Shown: positions 1 through 12,000 of the stretch, in pieces
Position numbering within the stretch: the first letter of the stretch is position 1
Layout of the letters: the number at the start of each line of letters is the position of its first letter
Source: Linnemannia schmuckeri
Lineage: Eukaryota > Mortierellomycota > Mortierellomycetes > Mortierellales > Mortierellaceae
Direction of reading: 5' to 3'
Length of the DNA: 64,000 nucleotides
Assembly (NCBI GenBank): GCA_029449235.1
Contig: JANATG010000003.1
Location: 1,736,001 to 1,800,000, forward strand
Notes under the pieces: generated by a model
Seen by the model: the letters and a program-made list of their open reading frames with translations, nothing else
What the model was told of the DNA's origin: nothing
Databases searched by the model: none
Program-made: the position numbers and the translations under genes

Positions 1-1260
1 TGACTTTGGCCGGGGAGGAAGAGATGAATGCTGAGAATGTGATTGAATTGGGCGCGTCAGTTGGACGGAGGAGCGAGAGAGAATCGACTTTGGGCTGTAG
101 CCCATGACCGCGGCTGTAGGTTTGGTTGGAGGCGACAGCAAAGGACTGGAGATAGGCATTGTCGGTCCTGGAGTGACAAGAGCTAAATCTGCAACATCGG
201 GATGGTCGTCGTTGAATTCTAAAAGGTGGTTGACGGTCCGAACGACCTCCTGCGTGAGCTCTGGGTTGTCCGTGATCAACAGCCGCAAAATCTTCTTGTA
301 TCCCTCTAGTTTGGCTGTGGTGGTGCAGATGCATGAAGGAAAACGGGAAGTATGTGCAATTTAGATCAGCCAATTAGTTTTGTCTTTGCTAAGAGTGACT
401 AATAAAGAAAGAGATAAAGAAAGAGACAAGCAACGCCCAAGGGCTCAAAATACATTACCAATTTCAATTTTGTTGCGGTCACTCTCGCCGATGGTTGCAA
501 TGATTCGGAGAAAGAGAATTTTGCTCTCTGGGGATCCTGGTTTCTCCAACAATGCCAACAGTCGAGAAATAAAGTCGGGTGCTTCTGCCACTTGACGTCG
601 ATACTTTTCCTCCTGCGAAGTAGAAAAAAATTACCAAGTCATGTTAAAACATTGCTCAAAAGTAAGGCTTTTGTTTAAAAACTGTAATTTCCTGCGTTGG
701 ACTGATCGAAAGTACCCACCTTCAGGATAAGATTGATCAGCACCAGTGCCCTGTTCAACGGTTCCTGCATACACTTTGCCCGATCAGCCTTCTTCAAAGA
801 GAACTCCCTAATGTCGCGACAGAAAAAGTAAGCAATTACGCGGATTAGAGATATTTTTGCCTTGGGTGTGAATAACTCCTACTACAGCCTGTCCCTGGGC
901 TTGGTGATGTTAATGTCCTGCTGGAGTACCTTTCAATGGCGTTGAATAGAGTGATCATAACCTCGGAGCAATCGCCATAGATCCGTTCGATTGACATTTC
1001 CGTTTGCTCTAATTCTGCCTGCGGGACCACCTCCCGATATGCCTCGTCAAATGTGTCCAAGAATACATTGAGTTTTTGAGCGACGGTCTGGACATCGCTG
1101 TAACGGATCAAAAATGAAGGGAGATAGAGAATTAGTAAAAACGACATCGCTTAGCAGGAGGGAGAGAACATGAGAGAGAGAGGATGGTACTCGCAATAAA
1201 GTACTTGACAGTGTTATGTTGGAAGGAGCTAGAGTTGGCTGATGTATCTATCACCATCAT
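1..1260 (-). CDS. ARM/HEAT-like helical repeat protein (N-terminal part; runs off the left edge)
   Basis: Spliced minus-strand gene whose ATG I place at 1260 (MMVIDTSANSSSFQHN). Exons follow at about 1190-1260, 928-1099, 722-812, 440-613 and 1-323, joined through GT-AG introns that keep phase. The encoded segments are amphipathic helices. They include EEKYRRQVAEAPDFISRLL, SKILFLRIIATIGESD and LEGYKKILRLLITDNPEL, a pattern typical of armadillo/HEAT-like helical repeats. A Ser/Pro-rich low-complexity segment (PISSPLLSPPTKP, then YSPKSILSRSS) begins near position 180 and continues to the window edge. The remaining C-terminal part lies outside the window, so any catalytic domain there cannot be seen. 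I do not recognise a named family, and the ARM assignment is inferred from helix periodicity. Confidence 0.55.
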
Positions 1261-2968
1261 CTTGTCAAAATCCCGTTGTCAAATCCCGTTGTCAAGCTTT
1301 TTGAGAGTGATAATCACTCAAGGTTGAACAACTCTGATCAGTTCCTGAATAAAAAAGATGAGCTTCCTTCACAAACACAAACTAACGTCGGCTAGATGGT
1401 TTGTTCGTTAAAAGAGATGCGTGTCCGGCCTTCCTGGGTGCTCTCGAGGCCGGCTCTCTTGTCAAGAGCTCTCTTTTTTTTTTCCTATCCTCGACATTTT
1501 CCCTGTTCCTTGCAGCGGGCACGTCGAACAGAGCCAAAACTAAACGAGAGACTGAGAGTTGCTCCGAGCCTCTCCTTCCTCCACACACACTTCCTGCTGG
1601 CCTTCCACAATAATAACTGCTTGCTTGCTTCCGGTCCTCGTCCCTTGTTTCTGCCAGCTTGTATTTGAAGCACTTGCCTTTTGTCAACGCCATTGTACTC
1701 CTGCCAAGTTTTTTGAATCCGTCTGTACGTCTTGTGGGAGGCCCATTTTTGGCGGACACTCTTCATGCTGAAGGATCCTGACGCATGCGCTGGCTGTAAG
1801 GCGGGTTTGTCTGTGGCGGTTGAGGTGTCAGTTGAATTCGGCCTATAAAAAGTGCGAAGCGTCTGTCTGTCTGTCGAATGAAAAGTCTGATGGTGTAAGG
1901 GTGTGGTGGTGGCAGATCCCTTTTTTTAGTTGTTCCCTTGTTGTACGTCGATCGAAGGAAGAAGAAAAAAGCAGCGACTAGCACAAGACAAATAAGAAGA
2001 GGAGAAAAAAAAAAAGAAGGGCCACACGAGTTGAGGGTTAACTTTTTTGCTGTTTACTCCTTGTATGACGATTGGTACTGATGTTGCTGATGTTGACGTT
2101 ATTATTGTTGACTCTGGTGGATTGCCCTTTTTTAAAAATAAAAGACATTGATGTTTCTGGTGCAAAGGTATGCTTTGTTCGGTGAAGGCGGTCGACATGT
2201 CAGTGTTCATGTTGGTAGATATTTTGTTGATTGCAAGACGTCGTGGTTGGTGGGCGTGATGACGGTGTTGAGGTAGTATTAAAAAATTGAGGGTGGTTCG
2301 CCCAGTCCTTGTCAAAGGTTGTGTGTAGGGTTTATTTACTTATGATTAAAATGTGGCCTCGTGTCGAGTGTGAGTATGAATGTGGATGTGTGTCGTCGAT
2401 GTGAGGGAGGGTGGCAGGCTGTTGCTGATGCTGTTGATGATGAATAAAAAAAGGGCAAAGAAAGAAACAGAGGTGACTGATGGATGAGAGGTGTGAGCAG
2501 AGTGAGAAGAAGGAAGGAAGGAGAAAGAGAGGCAAGGGACACAAAGAGCAGGACAAAAGGGACGAGAGAGGACGATAAAAAAGGGCGCAGAAGGATCAAA
2601 GAAGCGAGAGGAGAGAGGAGGGGTGAGGAGAAAAGGAAAGAGGAGAGAGTGAGGGGTGAGGGGGGAGAGAGAAGGAAAGAAAGAAAAAGAAAGAAAGAAA
2701 AAAAAGGAATCGTTGGAAATCGAAAAATGAGTTTGGGCTAACTTTTTTTTCCCTTTATTTTCTACTTGCATTGTGTCTCTACTGTGCTTGTCACATCCAG
2801 TTGGTCAATGAATGGTGTATACCATTTATCACAAAAAGCAAGTCGACAATGTGTCTTCTTCCTTCTTCTTCCTGCAGACATGTCGATCGAAAGGATGGAA
2901 TAGCAACAAAAAGAAAAAAAGAAAAAAAGAAAAAAAATGAGCCCCCACCAGTCGCACATGCTGCTGTG
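1261..2968. other. Intergenic: CT-rich promoter/leader of the left-edge gene
   Basis: No convincing exon is present. The plus strand at 2480-2760 is almost pure purine (GA-rich), so the minus strand is a long pyrimidine tract, as in many fungal promoters. It lies 1.2-1.5 kb upstream of the minus-strand ATG at 1260. Short open frames here translate to homopolymer-like Ser/Leu/Phe or Lys/Arg/Glu strings and look non-coding. A GTCTGTCTGTCTGTC run lies near 1860 and an A-rich stretch at about 2905-2937. Confidence 0.5.
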
Positions 2969-4485
2969 TGATTTCTATTGCTGGTCCTCGTTCCCATCGT
3001 TATTCGAGACATGGTTGATGTAGTCCGACAGAGGCCCTGCACTCGGCGTCTGCTGGGCCATCGGTCTGCCACTAAAAAGCGCCTCTGATACAATATCAAC
3101 CGTCAACTCATTCAACCTACATCCACATGTACACATATAAAAAGGACGAGAGTGAGAACACCATCATTGATCAATCAATACCGAACAACAATAAATAACA
3201 AAAATCATCGGTAAGATATGCGCTTACCATGTCTGGAGTTCAGGAGTCAGCAATGGCTCGTCAGATGCATTGCACAGATCCTTGACCGTTCCAAAATGCT
3301 CCTCCACACGTCCCTTGAATCCGGTGTACTTTGCCCCCGCTTGATTAATGCATTGCTGTAAAATGAATAGAAGTAATTAGTCGGGTAAATAATCAAACGG
3401 GAATGCTACACTCCACTCACTGAGTCTCAAAAACAATAGAGTCGTCCTTTCACTTACGTAGAGCAATGCTATTTGATGGGCAATGAACTTGTGGTTGGTG
3501 AGGCGAAGATCATTCTGAAGCTGGATAGCAATCGATACCAGCTGGTTGATACTCGACATTTGACGAAGATGAGCTATCATAAAATGAGGGCGTCATTAAT
3601 AACAGTCTTTGCCTGCAGTGAATCCTTGAGAAAGCGGTTGTAATAGCGCTCTTACCTTCCATAAAGCTGCCAGATGTCATCACCGGATCAACACCCAAAT
3701 GCTCAGAGGCCTTGGGAAACATCTCTGCCAATCCTGTTCTATTCATATATCGCTATGTAAGTTGAAACAACAAACAAAATAAAGCCGCATGAGTGTTTGA
3801 AGTCGGTGTGTAGATGCAAAGTCATCCATCCATTCCAAATCAATATGTGATCCATCCATTTCCAACTCAATAAATATGCTACTTACCCGGAGCAGAATTC
3901 GCCCTGTCGTGTTCTCGAGTCGATCTGCCTTGCCATTCTCAAGCTCGAATGTGTACAACGTCTGTTCCAGATGTGATACTGTCTTCCTTAGCTCTGCGAG
4001 GATCTCCTCTTGCTATCATCATCCCATAGTAATACAAAAATAAACAGTAGGTCAGTGTCCTCTTCTGTTGTGCGTATCATATTCGCTAAACATCGTTTTT
4101 TATGTTAAAAAAAATAAGGCAGTACGACGCGTATTTGGTACCTTTCCAACAGTCGCTATCCTGGTAACAAACATCTCGATCCGACTCAACTCGTTCAGTA
4201 TCTTAAGACCCAGGCGTTTATGTTTGTTGGCAGAGTTGGGGTGAATCGGGTTGTTGATGTGAATCGGTACTACATAGAAAAGTTAGTTTTTTTTAAAAGA
4301 GAAAAGGAAGTAGCGATGCTTAGTCTCTCCGCATCACCCGCCTTATCGTGAATGCATTGAATGAGGGGTGTGGACAAGACAAAAAGAGAAAGAATGAGGA
4401 GTGGCGGGGTGGGATGTTTACCTTCGAGGATTTCTGTGAGGGGGGTGATGTTGATCAGGGGAGGGGTCCCAAGCAGCTTGGCCAT
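2969..4485 (-). CDS. Small helical protein of unknown function, about 265 aa
   Basis: Seven exons can be chained on the minus strand with phase kept at every GT-AG junction. They start at ATG 4485 (MAKLLGTPPLINITPLTEIL), end in NNDGNEDQQ and stop at about 2969. Exon starts are near 4485, 4269, 4007, 3753, 3586, 3362 and 3114. The middle of the protein is helical and likely coiled (QEEILAELRKTVSHLEQTLY, RQMSSINQLVSIAIQLQNDL). The C-terminal 30 residues are polar and probably disordered. There is no signal peptide, membrane segment or recognisable catalytic motif. The clean splicing frame argues that the gene is real. I could not place it in a named family; an adaptor or complex subunit is only a guess from its composition. 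Confidence 0.6.
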
Positions 4486-4832
4486 CTTGATAATGTTGCG
4501 GATGAGTGCAAGAAGAGAGAGGGAGGAGATGAAGGTGAGTGTCTTTGGCGCAGTTTTGGGATGATGTGGATGCGACTCAGTGTGAGCGTAAGTGTGAAGG
4601 GAAGGAAAGGGAAGGGAGGAGAACAAAGAGGAGCGAGGAAGGCTGTGAAATACAAGAGAGTGGGACAATGAAATCTAAGCAAGTGAATGCCGAAACTACT
4701 TGGATTGCAGGTCTCTTCCACGCGTGGCCTGTGCGCAGAAAAGCGATGATAGGCCATCAGGAACAAAGAACTGATCATTCGTTTATTGTCTTGTTTTGTG
4801 TTGACGATAATGATGGGTTGCAAAGAATCTAC

Positions 4833-7800
4833 CTAATGCCTGATGTGGATGATGGGCGACATCCAGCTCTCGTGAGGACCCCCACTCAGACCGACATTCC
4901 TAGAAAACGGCTTGGGTGCAACCACAACGAGCGAATAATCTCCATCACCCAAATGCACCAACTCGCCATCATTACCAATCATCCGGCCTGCCCAGGGGAC
5001 AACAAAGAACTTGGACTTGACATTATCCGTTCGTCCAATGTACTCGCCATCAACAGGCGCCATCCCAACCACCCTGTGTGTCGTTGCATCCATCACATAG
5101 ACCTGAAGATTACGCATCGGATTCGAGATCTTGAGAAGCATTGTCACAATGTTGCTGCCTACCATCGTATAATTCCGGGGCTGCTCCTCGTCAAACATGA
5201 TCGGCATCAATTTCCCGTCGGGAGTAGGGCCTACAACGACCGGGTAGTTCTCCTGGAGGTTGAGAATGTCGACGGTGCTGTACGAGCCATGCATACCCGC
5301 ATAAGGAACCTGCATCGCTGGACGACTGGTGTCTGAGGGCGTGATCTTGACATACCCGCTGAATATCCAATGACTCTGGATATCGAGGTCGCTTGGAGGG
5401 TCGAAATGGAACGTAAAGGTGCCAGTCTCGCCTGGCTTCAAGCGGAGCTCATCCTCCTTGTCTACTACGAATGTTGCGGCTGATTCGTTGTAAGCGACCT
5501 TATCCGAAGGCAGGCCGGTAGGAGTAAAGCCCAAGACCGAGTGTGCTGGAATATGAGAAATAATGAACGTCTCCACGGTTTCGTATTGGTTGGTGACGGT
5601 GAGGGTATAGGAGGAAAGGGTGTTGTCGGTGTCGTTGAGTGCAAGGCGCGTAGGCTCCACAAAGGCTTGGCCGCGGATCGCGTCCCAGACGTTGACCATG
5701 CCTGCTCCTTGTCTCGCAACCGAGTCCATGATGTGGGTGTCTTTGTACAATCCTGGCTTTGCGTAGATCTGCAAGCGTCCCAAAACTTCGCGCCTGTCGA
5801 TAGTAGGGTCAGCCTGAAGCATTAATGCCGCCGTGCCTGCGACAAATGGAGTTGCCATAGAAGTACCCGACATGGTAGAGTATGAGCCCTTCACCACCTA
5901 TCACCAGAAAAATAATAGAGAATAAAGGCGATTATTATTCATTATTATAACAAATGTGAAAAGTAGTAATTGCTACCAAGAACACTTACGGGGATGGTGC
6001 TGTAGATATAACCACCAGGGGCTCCAACATCAGGCTTGAGTTCCAATTCAGGACCGAGACCCCAACTCGAAAAGAGGGAGATCTGATTGGCCATTGCGTT
6101 CTTGAATACGCCCTTCTCGGTCTTGTATATCACCTCGACCTTGGAGGTCTTTCCAGAACCAAATTGATCCAGGATGAGCTGGCCCTGTAATTGAGTGATG
6201 CCGTGGCCGAAAATGTGGACAGAAGGGTCATCGATCTTTGGGCGAAGTCCACCTTCAACATTATTGTAAAAGATGCAACCAATTGCACCAGCATCCTGCG
6301 CCAATTTGATCTATTGAGGTTTAAAAGGTAAAGGCAAAGTACAATTCTGGTCAAATTTCGTTTCCTCCCCTGCACGCGGTCAATTGAGTTTCCTCGGCGG
6401 TAAGAGTGAAATGACAAACCTTTTGAACAAAGGAGCAAGTTCCACGTTTAATGAAGGCAACGGCTCCATCTAGAGAGGTCTTGTATGGCTGGCAACCCTC
6501 GATATCTTCGGCTGGAAGCACAAGAGAATGAGGCACATCCGCCAGGTCCTTGGGCGGACTGTCACTGAAATCTAGAAGTGTCAAATCGCCAGAGGTCAGT
6601 CTCTCCTTTCCTTCACTTGACACGTTAAGTAATAGGATCTGCTCATCGTGGAAATGTAACGATTGCGCAATTGATACCTATGCGAGCCTCGGATACGCCC
6701 TTGATCTGGAAGTAATTGGAGAGGTACCCAGAACCCTCGAAACTGGCTACAGAAATAGCATCTTGGTTAATCGAAGGGGATGAGACCTCGTCAATACCCA
6801 ACTCTCCATCGTTTCCGATCGCCGCCACAACAACGACACCCAGCTTGGCCAGACTTCCGGCGACCTTAGAGAGGGATGTGTTGGCCCAGGAGGACCCGCC
6901 TCCGAGCGAAAGGTTGACGACATCCATGCCATCAGAGTAGGCCTTTTCCAAAGCTGCAATGATCACATCGTCCTTGGAGCTTCCTTGACAGGGGAACACC
7001 CTGTACACACCAAGAGTCACTGGTTTTCAGTGGTGACAATGAGTGATGTTTAGGCAAGTATTCTTGTTGGTTTGAAGTGGGCGCAGATTCATGATAAAAA
7101 CAGAGTAAATTCTCACCATCGGGGGCAACGCCCAAGAAATGATTCGCGGTACTGTTACCAGCAATGATACCCGCTACATGAGTTCCGTGCTACCAAGAAT
7201 AAACAGAAGCACGTTAGTACCATTATCGAAATGATGAGAGCTAATTATAAGGGCGAGAAGCTACTTACGCCGACACAGTCGAATCCGCCTTGGAACTTTG
7301 GTTGATTGGGCTCAACAAAGTCGAACCCGTATTGGATCTTGCATCCAGGGCCTCCATAACACGATCCAAAGGCCTCATGGGTATAGTCAACTCCCGTATC
7401 TAATCTCCATTGGCAATGGAAAAAGAGAAAATGGCGACGGTCAGCAAATACAACGTCTCATGTAGTTTAAAAACAAGAAGGAGAGATAGCCAAGGGAAAC
7501 GTTACCGATGACGCCAACCTTGATGCCCTTTCCAGTGAGGTTATGCTCGTTCCGTGCGCTCAAGACTCCAGTTTGCTCATGAGCTGTGCTCAGCTGTGGA
7601 GCTGCAGCCTGCGTGTCAAAGATTCCGACATTATGAACAATGCTCTTTGGCTGGTTCATTGAGACCTATTTGCGGACATACAGAATGATCCTTTGCGCAT
7701 GTTAGCTACCAATCTTGCAACGGCAAGGTTATTTCTTCGATAAAAGAAAAAAATACACGGCTTACAAGAGGCGACACTTTGACAACGTCGGGGATGTCCC

Positions 7801-8276
7801 GGATCTGCTCGAGGATCTGAGACAGCTTGTGAGGAGGCACATCCTGGAGGTCGATACTAATACCATTCATGAGGTCGAAGAACTCGTGTCGAACTGCAAA
7901 GTCGATTTTAAGCTGATCGATCATAAAATCCTGGAAGTCCTGGTGCTGCGTTGCAACATTGGCATGACGATTGGCGGTGAAACTCTGGAACTCGCCCGTC
8001 TCCTCCATGCGCATACGCTCATGACGGTTGACTCCCGCTGGGGGGAGGTTGAACTCGATCAAGAAGCTGGAGGGTGGCGGAGTTGCAAAAGCTTCAAAGG
8101 AGTTGCCTTCATGTTCAAGAAATGCAAATGAGGTTTGTTGTTGTTGCTGGCGTTGTTGTTGTTGCTGTTGTGCTTCTAGGATTTCATTGCTGTCCGGGGA
8201 AGATCCGACGGAGGCTGCTGTGATGAATGCAGCTGAGAGGAAGAGGACGAGGAAAGTATATTTGGTAGAAGGTCGC
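4833..8276 (-). CDS. Secreted subtilisin-like serine protease (S8) with PA domain insert
   Basis: Multi-exon minus-strand gene of roughly 900-950 aa with ATG at 8276. A signal peptide is evident (MRPSTKYTFLVLFLSAAFIT), followed by a Gln-rich stretch and an inhibitor-like propeptide of about 150 residues. The catalytic triad is visible: Asp in GVIDTGVDYTHEAF (the Asp codon is split by an intron at about 7403-7503), His in GHGTHVAGIIAG, and Ser in SGTSMATPFVAG. A protease-associated (PA) domain lies between His and Ser (GAVAFIKRGTCSFVQK, then AQDAGAIGCIFYNN). A Fn3-like C-terminal extension follows the Ser motif. This order matches the Vpr/C5a-peptidase branch of family S8, which cleaves extracellular proteins. 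Secretion and general proteolysis are inferred from the family. It diverges from the beta-mannosidase gene. All three triad residues are present and I see no break. Confidence 0.9.
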
Positions 8277-9084
8277 ATCTGTGGAAGCTGCGAACGGGGA
8301 GGGGTATATGGGTAGAGAAGGAGCGGGGTATAGGGTGAGGATGGAAAGAGGACCCTCGATGGTTTTTAAGAAGAAAGAAGAAAGGAAAAAAAAGACGAAA
8401 AATATAAAAGTGATGGACTAGCACTAGCAGGTATGTGTATGTATATGTGACCAATACACCTCACCTTCACCCTGCCCCCTCTCCTTCGCCAGTGATCTGG
8501 CATGGGACAACGGGACCATGAATGGAACGAAGAAGGAGGAAATAGAATCCCACGATTATTCTGAATTGCTCAGATCAGGATGGAACGCATCGCATCGCGT
8601 GCATTGCTAGATTCGCGAAGGGGTAAGGAGGAGGGGGTAATTCATAAATTCCTTCGACCAGCGACTGTTGTTGATGGCGCCTGGACGAGAGGAGAGAGAC
8701 AAGTCGCGTGTATTACAAGGGGAGAGACAGAGGAAGGTGAGGGATCTACAGAGTGACGCGTTGAGATGATCATCATCCGTCATCATCATCACTATCTCCT
8801 CTGGATCAACTCCGCAACGCGGATTATCTGATTAAGGACCACCAACGCGACTAACCTAAAAAGAACACGCTGTCATTGCTCTTTGTCCCCATGCGCATAG
8901 TTAAAAGAAAGCAAAGGAGACCTGTGCGTAGGCGTGTGAACGAAGGTTCTCCTGGAAGGTGAAGATTGAACAGGGGGTAAGGTCACAAACGCCTTGGTAA
9001 GGACGAGGGAAGGCAATGGAAACACTTACGCACTTTCTTCCTTCCTTCTTTCTCACTTACGCCCACCTTCGATTTCATTCACCT
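8277..9084. promoter_or_regulatory. Divergent intergenic region between protease and beta-mannosidase genes
   Basis: About 0.8 kb separates the two divergent start codons. No exon is supported inside it. It holds pyrimidine-rich stretches on each coding strand and a short ATC/ATG-rich microsatellite near 8765-8795. It presumably carries both promoters. No TATA element could be assigned confidently to either gene. Confidence 0.4.
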
Positions 9085-12000
9085 ATGCTCACTCATCAAA
9101 GACAGACCGTGACAGAAACATACTCTCTCGATCTGAATGGGCAGTGGAGACTCTCCAACCAGGACGAGACTGTCCAAGTGCCTGCCACGGTGCCTGGTAT
9201 GAATCCATTTTATGAATCGACGCGTGCTAAATGCAATTCACATGCACACTACCTTGAATAAATGAATGAGAGGAACTCATTCGATTGAACCATGGACGCC
9301 CTGTTTCTTACTAGGTCAAGTACACTTGGACCTTATTCAAGCCAACATTATCGACAATGACCCTTACTACGGAACCAACTATGTCAAGTAAGAATGCACT
9401 AGTATTTTCTACAAACGCAAAAAACAAACAAGGTTGCAATGGTCAGGGAGAACTATCTGAATAAACGGCTGACAACTGCCTATTCCGTCCTGTTACTCAC
9501 TCACAAGGGAATCTATGCGAAAGATCATTGACAACGCTTGGACACTTGAAAGGACATTCGACCTGGACCAAAATTTCACCTATGCCATCCTGGACTGCGA
9601 GGGTCTGGACACGCTTGCGAGTATTGTTCTGAATGGGGCAGTCATTGGATCGACTGATAACCAGTTCCGACACCACCACCTTGACATCACCAAGGCACTT
9701 GTAGCAAAATCCAACGTTCTTCGGATCACTTTTTACAATGCTGTCCGTATCTCTAAGGACAAAGCAGATGCCTACCCTTACTATGTATTGTGCAACAAAA
9801 AACCCCAAGCTTTTACTGTGTATGGTAATAATTTCGCTTGTGATAATGGGTGGTAATTGATTATGTTTGCTTTTCCTTTTTTTATAGGTCCCTGACATGT
9901 TCAACATGAGTGCCGCACAACATGGATTCCCGAACCGCAACTTTGTTCGAAAGGAACAGGTATCTATCTTTGTGTATGAATAAAGATTACAGCGCAATAT
10001 ATCTTGCACATGCTTCTCACACGTTTTGCTTTCAATTGTCGGTGATAGTGCTCGTTCTCTTGGGACTGGGGTCCAGCTTTTGCTCCTTGTGGTAGGTCAG
10101 TTGAACACGCGACCGGCTGCAGCACATTCAATGCTCCAAAGTCCCCCTCCTTGACGCTTTCTCCATCGGGTAACTCGTAGGCATTTGGCGGCCCATTTCC
10201 GTCAGGTTTGACAACCAGGGATTGCTAACAAAGACATGGACCTTGTTGACTTCTTTTAATCCCACCTTGGATGCTTGGGAAGTCCAGGTGCGTCTGGATA
10301 GGATACTACTTTCGACCATCTCGTTTATATGTCTTCAATTTTCTGATGCGCGCATTGCCTCTCTTCCTATAGTTGCGCACCTATGTCTACTCCTCCTGTG
10401 ACCAACATCTTCAACTAAAAGTCCACTTCGACGGCGGACTCCCAAGCATCGAACACATCTTCAGAATCGCCGCAGGAGACCACACCCTGCAACACTCCTT
10501 TTCGGTCGACAAGTCGTTGGTGAAACTGTGGTGGCCTCGAGGCTACGGAGAGCAGAACCTGTACAAATTGGTAGCATCACTGCTGAACGATAGGGGGTCG
10601 ATGCTTGCGTCTCACTCTTTCCAATGCGGATTCAGGACATGCGATCTTGTTCAGAAACCACTCGTCAATGGTCAACCTGGCGATTCTTTTCATTTCCGCG
10701 TGAATGATATTAATATGTTTGCCAAAGGCGCCAATTGGATCCCCGGACACGTCTTTGATAGCTTGATGACCATGGAGAAGAAAAGGTTTGTTTTTTAGAG
10801 CTCGTATATTTTTCCTTTTTTGTGTCACTCTTGATCTTGCTCTGTCATCCTTAGAAGTTGGAAGTTGGCTACTATTAACCATTTGCTTGTTTCATGCTTA
10901 TACAAGGTCGTTGTTAAAGAGCTGCGTGAATGCCAACATGAACATGATCCGTATCTGGGGTGGCGGACGATACGAAGTGGACGGTGAGCTGGTTGCTAAT
11001 TTGATTATATATACCTCTTCTTACTGCGCTTTCTTTTCTCTAACATGTGTTTCCCTCGTTTTTCTCACATAGAATTCTATCAAGTGTGCGACGAGCTGGG
11101 AATCATGGTCTGGCAAGAATTCATGTACGTGCTTACAATCACCCTCAGTGCATCTTTTTTTACCCGGAAGCGTAGTTTGAACTAAGAACTAACACAGTGG
11201 CCACACTTGTTAGGTTTGCTTGCGCGTTGTACCCTACGGATCGCCACTTTCTGGAGAATGTCCAACAAGAAATCAAAGACCAAGTCAATAGATTGATGCA
11301 TCACCCATCCATTATCCTTTGGTCCGGAAACAACGAAAACCAAGAGTTCATGGTCAAGGGGTAAATGTGCCACACGGTTTTTGGACGCCTGAGTATGAGA
11401 TGGCCTGAATCGAGCATCTAACCTCACTTTTAATTACTTTCTCTTAGGTGGGACAAGGTGACTGTGAATAATCCCTACATTTTCACAGTAAGTGCTGGCA
11501 CTTCTTAACTTTGTTTGTTCACAATTAACGAAGTTGTAGGTGGCTGACTAACGATTTTCGCAGATCGATTACTACCGGCTCTACATTGAGACCATTATGG
11601 CTACGCTGCACACGGTGGACACTTCCAGACCATTCGTATCTACGTAAGCTTTGACCCACTTGCGTACTGGGGACCATGTTGACAAAGTATTAAAGTCGCT
11701 GGTACTGACTTGACTTTTCAGTTCTCCGTCTGCTGGGCTAATTTCCGAGCATCCATACACAGAGCGCTACGTACTCCAGGAGAATGAGGGAGGACTGTAT
11801 GGAGATGTCCATTTTTATGACTACAAGCACAATGGCCTCCATGTCGAGCACTATCCTAAGGCTCGATTCGTCTCTGAGTACGGCGCACAGTCGATGCCTT
11901 CTTTCAAGGCGTGGAAGAAGGTGTCGACCAGCAAGGATTGGCATCCACTTTCCAAATTGTCCATCCATCGCAACCACCACGGCAATGGTCAGCAAGAGAT

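Noticed and set aside
1382..1759. Open frame of 125 codons on the minus strand, with overlapping frames on the plus strand
   Set aside because: No family feature, no splice extension, composition typical of antisense of a CT-rich leader.
2332..2771. Overlapping minus-strand frames rich in Ser, Leu, Phe and Pro
   Set aside because: They are translations of a pyrimidine tract. The same tract is purine-rich on the other strand and carries no coding signature.
4539..5336. Plus-strand open frame of 265 codons
   Set aside because: It is antisense to the protease C-terminal exon, which has strong family similarity; the frame has no recognisable domain.
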